Of a stretch of 27,558 bases of DNA, positions 7,187 through 15,585 are shown one piece after another; position 1 is the first letter of the stretch; every line of letters starts with the position of its first letter. The position numbers and the translations under genes were made by a program. This DNA is from CAJUPY01 sp051871275. Its GTDB lineage: Bacteria; Bacteroidota; Bacteroidia; Bacteroidales; Muribaculaceae. The notes beneath the pieces were generated by a model. It did no database searches and was not told the DNA's origin. It was given only the letters and a program-made list of their open reading frames with translations. The DNA lies in the NCBI GenBank assembly GCA_051871275.1, contig JBJECR010000139.1, positions 1 through 27,558 of the forward strand, given 5' to 3'.

Positions 7187-8518
7187 ATGGAATGGAAATA
7201 CTTGATAAATGACAAGCGTTTCGGGCTTGAGGACTATCACGACAGCAAACCCGGACTTCGCAGTGATTTCCAACGAGATTACGACCGCCTTATTTTCTCC
7301 TCTCCTTTCCGCAGATTGCAGAATAAGACGCAAGTGTTCCCGTTGCCGGGCAGCATTTTTGTGCATAACAGACTCACACACAGTTTGGAAGTCTCCAGCT
7401 GCGGTCGCTCTATTGCAAACGAGGTGGCTGAAGTGCTATGCAAGAAATACGCTGCTGATGAAGACGTTTGCCATAAACTTTCGCACCTGGGAGAAATCGT
7501 AGCAGCTGCCTGCCTTGCACACGACCTTGGAAATCCGCCATTCGGGCATTCCGGTGAAAAAGCCATTTCAACATTCTTCTCCGAGGGCAAAGGGAAAGAT
7601 ATTGAACAGCTACTCACGAAAGAACAGTGGCAGGATTTGATAAAATTTGAAGGTAATGCCAATGCTTTCCGTCTGCTTACGCATCAGTTTCACGGCAGGC
7701 GTAAAGGAGGCTTTGCAATGACGTATTCCATGCTTGCCTCAATAGTGAAATATCCTTTTGAATCCTCGCTTGCCACTAAAAACAAATTCGGATTTTTCAC
7801 TACGGAAAAAGATGATTTTGTAACTATTGCGGAAGATCTCCGATTGAAACGTGTGGAAGATGCCCCGGGACTGAAATATGCACGTCATCCGCTTGTTTAT
7901 ATAGTGGAAGCGGCTGATGATATTTGCTACGAAGTGATGGATATAGAAGATGCACATAAGCTGAAAATCCTTTCCACTCAGGAAGTTATAAACCTTTTTA
8001 TGGCGTTTTTCGATGGTGAACGGAAGGCAAAAATGGAACAGAATATGGCACGAGTTCAGGATCCGAACGAAAAAATTGCGTATCTCCGTTCCTGTGTTAT
8101 CGGAAGCCTCGTGAACCATACCGCAAAGGTCTTTGTTGAAAACGAAGAGGCTATTCTTGCAGGTACATTCAAGGGTTGCCTTATAGACCATATTCCGGCA
8201 CTTGAGTATGCCGGATATTCTGCTTGTGCGGAACTTTCCGTAGCAAAAATATATCAGTCCGGCGAGGTGGTGGATATTGAGATTGCAGGTAACAGCATCA
8301 TCACGTTCCTCTTGGACAAACTTGTCCACGCCGTGCTGAATCCGGAGTTGAACTATTCTCGCTTGCTCCTTTCTCGTGTACCGGAACAGTATGAAGTACA
8401 TTCAAATGAATTGTTCTGCAGAATACAAGCCGTGGTGGACCATGTTTCCGCTATGACAGACGTTTATGCCCTTGACTTATACCGCAAACTGAACGGACTG
8501 AAACTTCCGGCAGTATAA
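7187..8518 (+). CDS. dgt: Deoxyguanosine triphosphate triphosphohydrolase (dGTPase)
   Basis: A 443-residue HD-superfamily enzyme. The N-terminal part has the dGTPase signature around DYDRLIFSSPFRRLQNKTQV (31-50), then NRLTHSLEVS with H65 and the HD pair H112-D113 in AHDLGNPPFGHSGE; the later segment VEAADDICYEVMDIEDA carries the last metal-binding Asp. Family enzymes hydrolyse dGTP, and sometimes other dNTPs, to the nucleoside and triphosphate, so it probably helps control dNTP pools. All metal-binding landmarks are present. It is encoded 9 nt after hflX and 19 nt before the TPM-domain gene. Preference for dGTP over other dNTPs cannot be told from sequence. Confidence 0.9.
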   Translation: MEWKYLINDKRFGLEDYHDSKPGLRSDFQRDYDRLIFSSPFRRLQNKTQVFPLPGSIFVHNRLTHSLEVSSCGRSIANEVAEVLCKKYAADEDVCHKLSHLGEIVAAACLAHDLGNPPFGHSGEKAISTFFSEGKGKDIEQLLTKEQWQDLIKFEGNANAFRLLTHQFHGRRKGGFAMTYSMLASIVKYPFESSLATKNKFGFFTTEKDDFVTIAEDLRLKRVEDAPGLKYARHPLVYIVEAADDICYEVMDIEDAHKLKILSTQEVINLFMAFFDGERKAKMEQNMARVQDPNEKIAYLRSCVIGSLVNHTAKVFVENEEAILAGTFKGCLIDHIPALEYAGYSACAELSVAKIYQSGEVVDIEIAGNSIITFLLDKLVHAVLNPELNYSRLLLSRVPEQYEVHSNELFCRIQAVVDHVSAMTDVYALDLYRKLNGLKLPAV

Positions 8519-8537
8519 CTAATCCTAAAGAATTATC

Positions 8538-9788
8538 ATGAAACGATTTTTTTCTTATATATTTTCAATGCTAATTGCGGCAACGGTTTTCGCAGCTACA
8601 TACACTCCGGAAACCGTGCCGAATGTTCATGTGCAAAACAGAACACGTTTTCTCACCAATCCAGACGGCATTATTTCTCCCGATACTCAGGCGGAAATAG
8701 ATTCCGTTTTCGCCAAAATATGGCGTGAAACATCCGTTGAAGCGGTAGCAGTGGTGGTGGATTCAATCAGCATTGACGACTATGACCTTTTTGCAACGGA
8801 ACTTTTTCAGCACTGGGGAGTGGGCAAAAGCGATAACGACAACGGAGTGCTTGTCCTTGTGGTGAAAGGAATAAAAAAGGCTGTAATCCGTGTGGGTTAC
8901 GGTGCTGAAGGAACGTTACCGGATATTGTATGCGGCAGAATACTCCGTGAAGAGATGTTCCCGAGATTCAAGGAAGGCGATTTTGGTGCAGGAGTGTTGA
9001 ATGGCATAGCAAAAATGGAGCAAGTTCTAACAGACCCAGCCGTGCGTGATGAACTCATGTCCGAAAAGGCAAATGATGCGGATGCAGACAGCGGTTTGAC
9101 AGACAAAGAAGCTATAATGGCGCTTATCGGTTGGTCGCTGTTCGTGACGTTTATTATGACGATATTTGTGCTGACTTCATATTATTCTTTACGCAAGAAA
9201 AAGCGTCAGCTCCGTTATGCACAGTTGCAGTCAAACAATATGTGGACACTTGTGATGACATTTTTCGGCTTCGGACTGCCTGTGATAGCATACGCAATAA
9301 ATAAATATTTTATGAATAAAGTCCGCAAAGAGCCTGTTATTTGCAGTAATTGCGGAGACGTTATGACCCTTTTGCCTCAAAAAGAGGGGCTCCTTTGTCT
9401 CACACCGATTCAAAGTACGGAAAACCATATCGGTGCTGCTGAATACGACGCATGGCAGTGTCCGAAGTGCAAAAAAGTGGAAGTGCTGGAGTACGTTGGC
9501 AGTAGAAAATTCGAGCAGTGTCCTTTCTGCGGTGCAAGAGCGGAGTCACATATAGGCGATGAAGTTGTAAGGCAACCGACGTATTTCTCTGAAGGACAGG
9601 GAGTTCATAAATACGTTTGCCGTCACTGCGGAAAACTGATGACAATAGCGTTTATGATACCGATTATAGTCCGTCCGCATTCCGGCGGAGGTTTTGGCGG
9701 CGGAGGCGGCTTCGGTGGCGGTGGTTTCAGCGGAGGCAGTTTTGGTGGCGGTTCTACCGGTGGCGGTGGAGCGTCAGGCGGTTGGTGA
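8538..9788 (+). CDS. TPM-domain membrane protein with zinc-ribbon pairs and Gly-rich tail
   Basis: A 416-residue protein with a signal peptide (about 1-19, ending VFAA) and a TPM domain (about 35-170, with VEAVAVVVDSI, DNDNGVLVLVV and VGYGAEGTLPD), as in YgcG-like proteins and the Psb32/TLP18.3 group. Two membrane segments follow (about 193-215 and 234-256). After them come four CxxC pairs, the first at C269 and C272 (CSNC), then CPKC, CPFC and CRHC, which could form two zinc ribbons. The C-terminus is almost pure Gly/Ser/Phe repeats ending ASGGW. TPM domains have been linked to phosphatase activity and photosystem repair, but the role in heterotrophs is unclear. The zinc-ribbon block between membrane segments and the Gly tail is more than the minimal YgcG plan. 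It is the last gene of the hflX operon. Confidence 0.8.
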   Translation: MKRFFSYIFSMLIAATVFAATYTPETVPNVHVQNRTRFLTNPDGIISPDTQAEIDSVFAKIWRETSVEAVAVVVDSISIDDYDLFATELFQHWGVGKSDNDNGVLVLVVKGIKKAVIRVGYGAEGTLPDIVCGRILREEMFPRFKEGDFGAGVLNGIAKMEQVLTDPAVRDELMSEKANDADADSGLTDKEAIMALIGWSLFVTFIMTIFVLTSYYSLRKKKRQLRYAQLQSNNMWTLVMTFFGFGLPVIAYAINKYFMNKVRKEPVICSNCGDVMTLLPQKEGLLCLTPIQSTENHIGAAEYDAWQCPKCKKVEVLEYVGSRKFEQCPFCGARAESHIGDEVVRQPTYFSEGQGVHKYVCRHCGKLMTIAFMIPIIVRPHSGGGFGGGGGFGGGGFSGGSFGGGSTGGGGASGGW

Positions 9789-9843
9789 CGTTAAAAACTT
9801 GCAAAAATTGTTACAAATAAACCGCTTACACCAAAAAAATCAC

Positions 9844-9851
9844 TAATTTTG
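9844..9851 (+). promoter_or_regulatory. -7 box of the subtilase gene
   Basis: TAATTTTG fits the Bacteroidota -7 box and lies 49 nt before the ATG at 9900. No convincing -33 element was found. The 11-mer TTGCAAAAATT occurs at 9799-9809 and again at 9849-9859, the second copy overlapping the box. Confidence 0.45.
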
Positions 9852-9899
9852 CAAAAATTCAAGAAAATAATATAATTACAACAAACACTATCAGACAAT

Positions 9900-12050
9900 A
9901 TGAGAAAAATTTACTTGGCACTCGTAGCACTGATGACAATGTCTGTCAGTCTATCCGCACAGTCTAAGTTAGACCTTGGCTCTCACATGTTTTTGAGAGG
10001 AGAAAAAGCTTCACACTCAATGTTAAAATCCGTAAGTACGGGTGACAAACAATCCGTGATTATCAAACTCAATGACGGATATACTACAGATGAACTTGCA
10101 GAAGCAGGGATAGAAATTTCCACTGTTGTTGCAGGAAAATACGTTACGGCTTCACTCACTAAAGCACAGATGCTGCAAATGGAAGGCATGTCATCTGTAG
10201 CAAATGTTTCTGTATCACGCACAATGAGATTGCTTAACGACCAGGCTCGCCTTGGTGTAAACATTGAAAAAGTACACAGCGGAACAGGCTTGGAACAGCC
10301 ATATAAAGGCGATGGCGTTTTGACCGGTATTATTGACGGTGGTTTTGACCCGAATCATGCCGCTTTCCTTGATGAATCGCTCACAAAAACAAGGGTTGAG
10401 AGATATATGTATATGAGTGTAAATAAATTATCCGGTAAACTTACCATATCTAAGGATGTAACCGGTGATAATATCTCCACAATCACAACAGATGATTCCG
10501 GTGAAACACACGCCACTCACACATCTGCTATTATGGCAGGTGCTGCAACAGGAACAAGCACGGATTATCGCGGTATGGCACCAAATGCAGACATCTTTAT
10601 GTGTGCAGGAGATTTGTCTGATACTATGATTCTTGAAAGTGTAGCGAAAATAAAGGAGCAGGCGGAAAAAGACGGCAAGCCTGTTGTTATCAACATGTCA
10701 CTTGGAGACAATTATGGTCCTCACGACGGTTCTGACTCTTTCGTTGCCGCACTTAACGAACTTGCAAAGGACGTTCCAATTTGCTTGGCTGCCGGAAATG
10801 AAAAGGCTGATGATATAGCACTTAGAAAAACATTTACTGCTACTGATAACACTCTCCGTACTGCTCTTATGCCATTTGATTCAGGCTATCAAGCTATGGG
10901 TAATTTTGTTTTCTATGCTGATGACTCTTCAGATTTTGATTTGGAGTTTTCTATCGTAAATAAAAATTCAGGAACGGTATATACTTCTATTCCTCTGACA
11001 GGTGGAGATATTACAAGTCCTGTATATCTTTCTTCCGGTACAATGATTGAAACCGGTGATATCACTGATACTTCTTTTACAAACTACTATCCGAACAGCT
11101 GCCTCGGTGTATATAAAGTACTGGATACGAACAATAACAGAATGTGTATTATGGTTGCGTGTGAGTTGTACAACAAGAGTTCAATAGTGTCCGTGCTTCC
11201 TGTAATCACAATTAAGGGTCAGGCAGGTCAAACTATCCGCGGATATGGAGATGGTTATGATTCATATTTCTACACAGGCGACGGATTTGATACTCCTACA
11301 GGTGACGGAACAATAAGCAATATGGCATGCGGTCCTTACACCATTTCCGTTGGTTCATATAATACCAAGAATATCAGTCCTTACACGCAAAACACACTTG
11401 GCGATACTTCTTATTATTCTTCATACGGTGAATTGGTTGACGGACGTGTACTTCCTACAATCTGTACCCCTGGTTGTGCACTTGTTTCCGCTATGTCTTA
11501 CTATTTTGTGAAGGGTTCAAACTATAGTTCTACATATTATCCAAAAACCGCTTCTATTTCAATAAACGGCAAAACTCATTATTACACGCCTTCAGCAGGT
11601 ACATCTATGGCTTGCCCTGTTGCTACAGGTGTTATTGCTACATGGCTCCAGGCTAATCCGAACCTCACTCCGTCTCAGATTATTGAGGTAGCACAGGAAA
11701 CTGCCACTGTTCCTGCAAATATGTCAATGGAATGGGGTGGTGCCGGTAAAATGAATGCTTACGCAGGACTTAAAAAAGCACTTGAATTTGCAGGTGTGAC
11801 TGCGGTGGAAGCTGATGGAAACGAAACTGTTCTCATTAATGAAATCGGTAGCAAGGCTTTTGAAATCTATGCTGTTGATGCAAACGGTTTCAATGTCGCT
11901 CTTTACAATTTGGCAGGTCAGGCTGTAGCTACTGCAGTTGCTGAAAGCGACACTGCAAACCTTGACGCAAGCAATGTTCCAGCCGGTGTTTATGTTGTGA
12001 AAGCTTCCGGCAAAAACGTGAACTACGTTCAGAAAATCGTAATCCGATAA
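9900..12050 (+). CDS. Secreted S8 subtilisin-like protease with T9SS type A sorting domain
   Basis: A 716-residue secreted serine protease. A Sec signal peptide (1-20, ending LSAQ) is followed by an inhibitor-I9-like propeptide (about 50-110). The S8 domain has the triad D146 (IIDGGFD), H204 (GETHATHTSA) and S569 (GTSMACPVATG), with the oxyanion Asn at N300 (AAGN). A beta-rich insertion of about 200 residues (roughly 330-510) separates N300 from the Ser block. The last 80 residues have the T9SS type A pattern: VALYNLAGQAV, LDASNVPAGVYVVKA and a basic end VQKIVIR. The protease is thus expected to cross the outer membrane by the type IX system and be anchored or released. It is transcribed alone, from a -7 box at 9844, and ends at a bidirectional terminator. 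Substrate unknown. Confidence 0.9.
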   Translation: MRKIYLALVALMTMSVSLSAQSKLDLGSHMFLRGEKASHSMLKSVSTGDKQSVIIKLNDGYTTDELAEAGIEISTVVAGKYVTASLTKAQMLQMEGMSSVANVSVSRTMRLLNDQARLGVNIEKVHSGTGLEQPYKGDGVLTGIIDGGFDPNHAAFLDESLTKTRVERYMYMSVNKLSGKLTISKDVTGDNISTITTDDSGETHATHTSAIMAGAATGTSTDYRGMAPNADIFMCAGDLSDTMILESVAKIKEQAEKDGKPVVINMSLGDNYGPHDGSDSFVAALNELAKDVPICLAAGNEKADDIALRKTFTATDNTLRTALMPFDSGYQAMGNFVFYADDSSDFDLEFSIVNKNSGTVYTSIPLTGGDITSPVYLSSGTMIETGDITDTSFTNYYPNSCLGVYKVLDTNNNRMCIMVACELYNKSSIVSVLPVITIKGQAGQTIRGYGDGYDSYFYTGDGFDTPTGDGTISNMACGPYTISVGSYNTKNISPYTQNTLGDTSYYSSYGELVDGRVLPTICTPGCALVSAMSYYFVKGSNYSSTYYPKTASISINGKTHYYTPSAGTSMACPVATGVIATWLQANPNLTPSQIIEVAQETATVPANMSMEWGGAGKMNAYAGLKKALEFAGVTAVEADGNETVLINEIGSKAFEIYAVDANGFNVALYNLAGQAVATAVAESDTANLDASNVPAGVYVVKASGKNVNYVQKIVIR

Positions 12051-12060
12051 ATTAGTGTTT

Positions 12061-12080
12061 GAGTCTGCCTTGGCAGGCTC
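12061..12080 (+). other. Small hairpin after the subtilase stop
   Basis: GAGTCTGC and GCAGGCTC pair (8 bp, one T-G wobble) around CTTG, 10 nt after the stop codon. It has no T-run; it may protect the 3' end or assist the terminator at 12096-12125. Confidence 0.4.
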
Positions 12081-12095
12081 TTACTTCATAGCAAT

Positions 12096-12125
12096 AAAAA
12101 AGGCTGCTCGCAAGCAGCCTTTTTT
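12096..12125. terminator. Bidirectional terminator between the subtilase and secA
   Basis: AAAAAAGGCTGCT, loop CGCA, AGCAGCCTTTTTT is a perfect hairpin with a T-run on either strand. It sits between two convergent genes, so it can end both the subtilase (+) and secA (-) transcripts. Confidence 0.9.
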
Positions 12126-12146
12126 AGTATCTTATACTTTTGCAAA

Positions 12147-15100
12147 TTACATTCCTTTGCCGTGGCAGTTTTTGAATTTCTTGCCGCTACCGCAAGGACA
12201 AGGGTCATTACGTCCCACTTTAGGACCAACAACAACCGGAGTTTTAATCTGGTTTGCAGAGCGGTTTGCATTCAGTGCAGCCTGACGCTGAGCATTTTCT
12301 CCCGGCACGCTTTCCTTTGAAGTTTGATAGCGAGAATAGTCTGTTTTTCTTTCCGGAAGAGCTTGTTCTACACGAGGCTGACGCAAAGCCGCTTGTTGCT
12401 GTTTTTCCTGCATCTCGCGAATCTGCTCTGTTGTAGGCTGCTGAATGTAAATCTGTCCGTGCATCAAAGCACTGATAGCCTTGTTGTTCAGCTGGTTCAG
12501 CATACCTTCAAAGAGGTGGAAAGATTCAATCTTGTAAATTACGAGCGGGTCTTTTTGTTCGTAAGAAGCATTCTGAACAGACTGGCGGAGTTGGTCAAGT
12601 TCGCGGAGGTGCTCTTTCCAGAGTTCATCAATAGAGTGGAGCAAGAGGAGCTTGTGCCATTCTTTGACAATAGAGCGACCTTCCGTCTTGTATGCTTCAG
12701 TGATATCCACCACAATGTTGAAAATTCGTTTGCCGTCTGTGATAGGAACTCGGATTTTGCCTGTAGCACCGCGGTTTTCCACCCAGTCTTTAAGTACCGG
12801 CATAGCGATTTCGCAGATTTTGTTGTTTCTTCTTTCACGAATCTCTATTGCGGCATCAAGGATAGCGTTGAGACGTTCTTCTGCAGACATTCTCGGGAAT
12901 TCCTCTTCCGTGAATGGCAGTGTGATAGTGAGCGTTCTCATAAGTTCTTCCTCGAGTGTTTGATAGTCAAACGGCTGGTCGTAAGTTTTTACAGCATTTT
13001 CTATCAAGTCATAGAGCATATTGTGGAGGTCTATTTCAAAGCGTTCGCCCATGATAGCGTGGCGGCGGCGAGAATAGATGTAAGTACGCTGTTTGTTCAT
13101 CACGTCGTCGTATTCCAGAAGGCGTTTACGGATACCGAAGTTGTTTTCTTCCACGCGTTTTTGTGCGTTTTCAATAGCCTTGGTAACCATTCCGGCTTCA
13201 ATACGTTCACCATCTTCAAGTCCGAGACGGTCCAGCATCTTCATCACGCTGTCTGTAGCAAAAAGACGCATAAGTTGGTCTTCAAAAGACACATAGAATA
13301 CGGAAGAACCCGGGTCACCTTGACGTCCGGAACGTCCGCGGAGCTGACGATCCACTCGGCGTGATTCATGGCGTTCCGTACCTATAATGGCAAGACCGCC
13401 TATACCTTCTTTTGTGCTTTTTTCAATTATTTCCGGGTCGTGAATATCTTTAACTTCCTGAGGAAGCTTGATGTCCGTACCGCGACCTGCCATGTTTGTG
13501 GCTATTGTCACGGCTCCCGGGCGTCCTGCGAGTTTCACGATTTCCGCTTCTTTCTGGTGAAGTTTTGCGTTGAGTACCTGGTGGTCGATGTGGTTCAATT
13601 TGAGCATACGGCTCAAGAGTTCGGAGATTTCCACAGATGTGGTACCCACAAGCACCGGACGACCAATTTCGTGAAGACGTTTTATTTCGTCGATTACGGC
13701 ATTGTATTTTTCACGTTTGGTCTTATAGACGCGGTCGTTCATGTCTATACGACGAACAGGGCGGTTTGTCGGGATTGTAACAACGTCAAGTTTGTAGATA
13801 TCCCAAAATTCTCCTGCTTCCGTTTCTGCAGTACCGGTCATACCTGCAAGTTTATGGTACATGCGGAAGTAGTTCTGTAGTGTGATTGTAGCAAATGTCT
13901 GCGTTGCAGCCTCAACTTTCACGCCTTCTTTTGCTTCTATAGCCTGGTGCAAACCGTCGCTGTAGCGGCGACCTTCCATAATACGTCCTGTCTGCTCGTC
14001 AACGATTTTGATTTTTCCGTCGTCGATAACGTATTCCACGTCTTTCTCAAAGAGAGTGTATGCTTTGAGAAGCTGAGTTACGGTGTGAACGCGTTCAGAC
14101 TTGATGGCATAGTTCTGCATGGCATCGTCTTTTCTCTGCTGGCGTTCTTCCGGGTCGCTGATAGTTTCAATTTCCGAGAGTTCTGCAGCGATGTCCGGCA
14201 GCACGAAGAATTTCGGGTCGGTGGAAGAGCCTGTAAGCACGTCAATACCTTTGTCTGTAAGTTCCACGCTGCGGTTTTTCTCGTCTATCACAAAGTAGAG
14301 AGGGTCTGTGATAAACGGCATTTCGCGTGAATTGTCTTGCAGATAGTATGCTTCCGTTTCAAGCATGAGGTTTTTCATACCTTCCTGGCTCAGGAACTTG
14401 ATGAGTGCACTGTTTTTAGGGAGACCTTTGAATGCACGGAAAAGGAGGATTGCTCCTTCTTTCACTTGTTCTTTATCGCCGGAAGAAATCTTTGTTTTAG
14501 CTTCGGAGAGGATTTGTGTCACGAGTTTACGCTGTGCTTCCACCACGCGTTTCACATTTTCCTTGTATTGGTCAAAAAGTTGGTCATCACCTTTTGCCAC
14601 AGGTCCGGAAATGATAAGCGGTGTACGGGCATCGTCAATAAGCACGGAGTCAACCTCATCGACAATAGCATAGTATGGTTTGCGTTGCACCATATCGTCT
14701 GCTTTCATTGCCATATTATCGCGGAGGTAGTCGAAACCGAATTCATTGTTTGTACCGAAAGTGATGTCGCAGTTGTAAGCGGCACGGCGTTCCAAAGTAT
14801 TTGGTTCGTGCTTGTCTATGCAATCCACAGTTGCACCATGGAACATATAGAGCGGTCCCATCCATTCGGAGTCACGTTTTGCAAGGTAGTCGTTCACGGT
14901 TACTACGTGTACGCCTCTGCCGGAAAGTGAACGGAGGAAAACGGGGAGGGTAGCCACAAGGGTTTTACCTTCACCGGTAGCCATTTCGGCAATTTTGCCT
15001 TGGTGGAGTACGATACCGCCAATGAGCTGAACATTGTAGTGTACCATATCCCACTTGATTTCGTTGCCGCCTGCAACCCAATGGTTTTTCCAGAGAGCTT

Positions 15101-15554
15101 TGTCGCCTTCAATGGAAACGAAATCTCTGCCTTGTGCTGCGAGAAGGCGGTCGTAGTCTGTAGCAGTTACTTCTATTGTCTCATTAGCTGCAAAACGGCG
15201 AGCGGTTTCGCGAATTACGGCAAAAACGAGTGGAAGATAGTAGTCCAACTTTGCATCTATGGTATCTATGATATCTTTTTCAAGGTTATCTATTTTGTCC
15301 CATAGCGGCTGTCGTTTTGACGGTTCTGTCAGCTCCACTTCTTCTTTTATGCGAGCCACTTCCTCTTGGTCTTGGAGGATAGAAGCACTGATATCTTCTC
15401 TTATTTGAGAAATTTTGTCTCGGAGTTCATCATTGCTGATGTTTGACAAGTCTTTTTCAGCTTCAAGGATTTTGTCGAGAATAGGCTGAATTTCTTTGAG
15501 GTCTTTCTCGGACTTGTTGCCGAAAATCTTGCTTAAAAAACTTAAGAATGACAT
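12147..15554 (-). CDS. secA: Preprotein translocase ATPase SecA
   Basis: SecA is the ATP-driven motor pushing unfolded preproteins through SecYEG. The 1135-residue protein is longer than E. coli SecA (901), as is usual in Bacteroidota, with extra sequence near the N-terminus and after the first nucleotide-binding half. Walker A is MATGEGKT (191-198) and the DEAD-type Walker B is DEVD (299-302). The second helicase half has GTTSVEISE, TNMAGRGTDIKL and QLRGRSGRQGDPGSS. The C-terminus has the zinc-binding CPCGSGKKFKNCHG used for SecB and lipid contact in other bacteria. It lies 31 nt after the phosphatase-like gene and is the last gene of the lnb operon. Antisense ORFs inside it are shadows. Confidence 0.97.
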   Translation of the reverse strand: MSFLSFLSKIFGNKSEKDLKEIQPILDKILEAEKDLSNISNDELRDKISQIREDISASILQDQEEVARIKEEVELTEPSKRQPLWDKIDNLEKDIIDTIDAKLDYYLPLVFAVIRETARRFAANETIEVTATDYDRLLAAQGRDFVSIEGDKALWKNHWVAGGNEIKWDMVHYNVQLIGGIVLHQGKIAEMATGEGKTLVATLPVFLRSLSGRGVHVVTVNDYLAKRDSEWMGPLYMFHGATVDCIDKHEPNTLERRAAYNCDITFGTNNEFGFDYLRDNMAMKADDMVQRKPYYAIVDEVDSVLIDDARTPLIISGPVAKGDDQLFDQYKENVKRVVEAQRKLVTQILSEAKTKISSGDKEQVKEGAILLFRAFKGLPKNSALIKFLSQEGMKNLMLETEAYYLQDNSREMPFITDPLYFVIDEKNRSVELTDKGIDVLTGSSTDPKFFVLPDIAAELSEIETISDPEERQQRKDDAMQNYAIKSERVHTVTQLLKAYTLFEKDVEYVIDDGKIKIVDEQTGRIMEGRRYSDGLHQAIEAKEGVKVEAATQTFATITLQNYFRMYHKLAGMTGTAETEAGEFWDIYKLDVVTIPTNRPVRRIDMNDRVYKTKREKYNAVIDEIKRLHEIGRPVLVGTTSVEISELLSRMLKLNHIDHQVLNAKLHQKEAEIVKLAGRPGAVTIATNMAGRGTDIKLPQEVKDIHDPEIIEKSTKEGIGGLAIIGTERHESRRVDRQLRGRSGRQGDPGSSVFYVSFEDQLMRLFATDSVMKMLDRLGLEDGERIEAGMVTKAIENAQKRVEENNFGIRKRLLEYDDVMNKQRTYIYSRRRHAIMGERFEIDLHNMLYDLIENAVKTYDQPFDYQTLEEELMRTLTITLPFTEEEFPRMSAEERLNAILDAAIEIRERRNNKICEIAMPVLKDWVENRGATGKIRVPITDGKRIFNIVVDITEAYKTEGRSIVKEWHKLLLLHSIDELWKEHLRELDQLRQSVQNASYEQKDPLVIYKIESFHLFEGMLNQLNNKAISALMHGQIYIQQPTTEQIREMQEKQQQAALRQPRVEQALPERKTDYSRYQTSKESVPGENAQRQAALNANRSANQIKTPVVVGPKVGRNDPCPCGSGKKFKNCHGKGM

Positions 15555-15585
15555 ATATTGTAAAAGTATTTTTTTTGTTATCGGA

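Noticed and set aside
7739..8401. 220-codon open frame on the minus strand
   Set aside because: Antisense shadow of dgt; composition typical of reverse-strand reading, no motif.
12324..13364. 346-codon open frame on the plus strand
   Set aside because: It lies wholly antisense to secA, its translation is Phe/Val/His-rich without family features, and secA is certain on the other strand.
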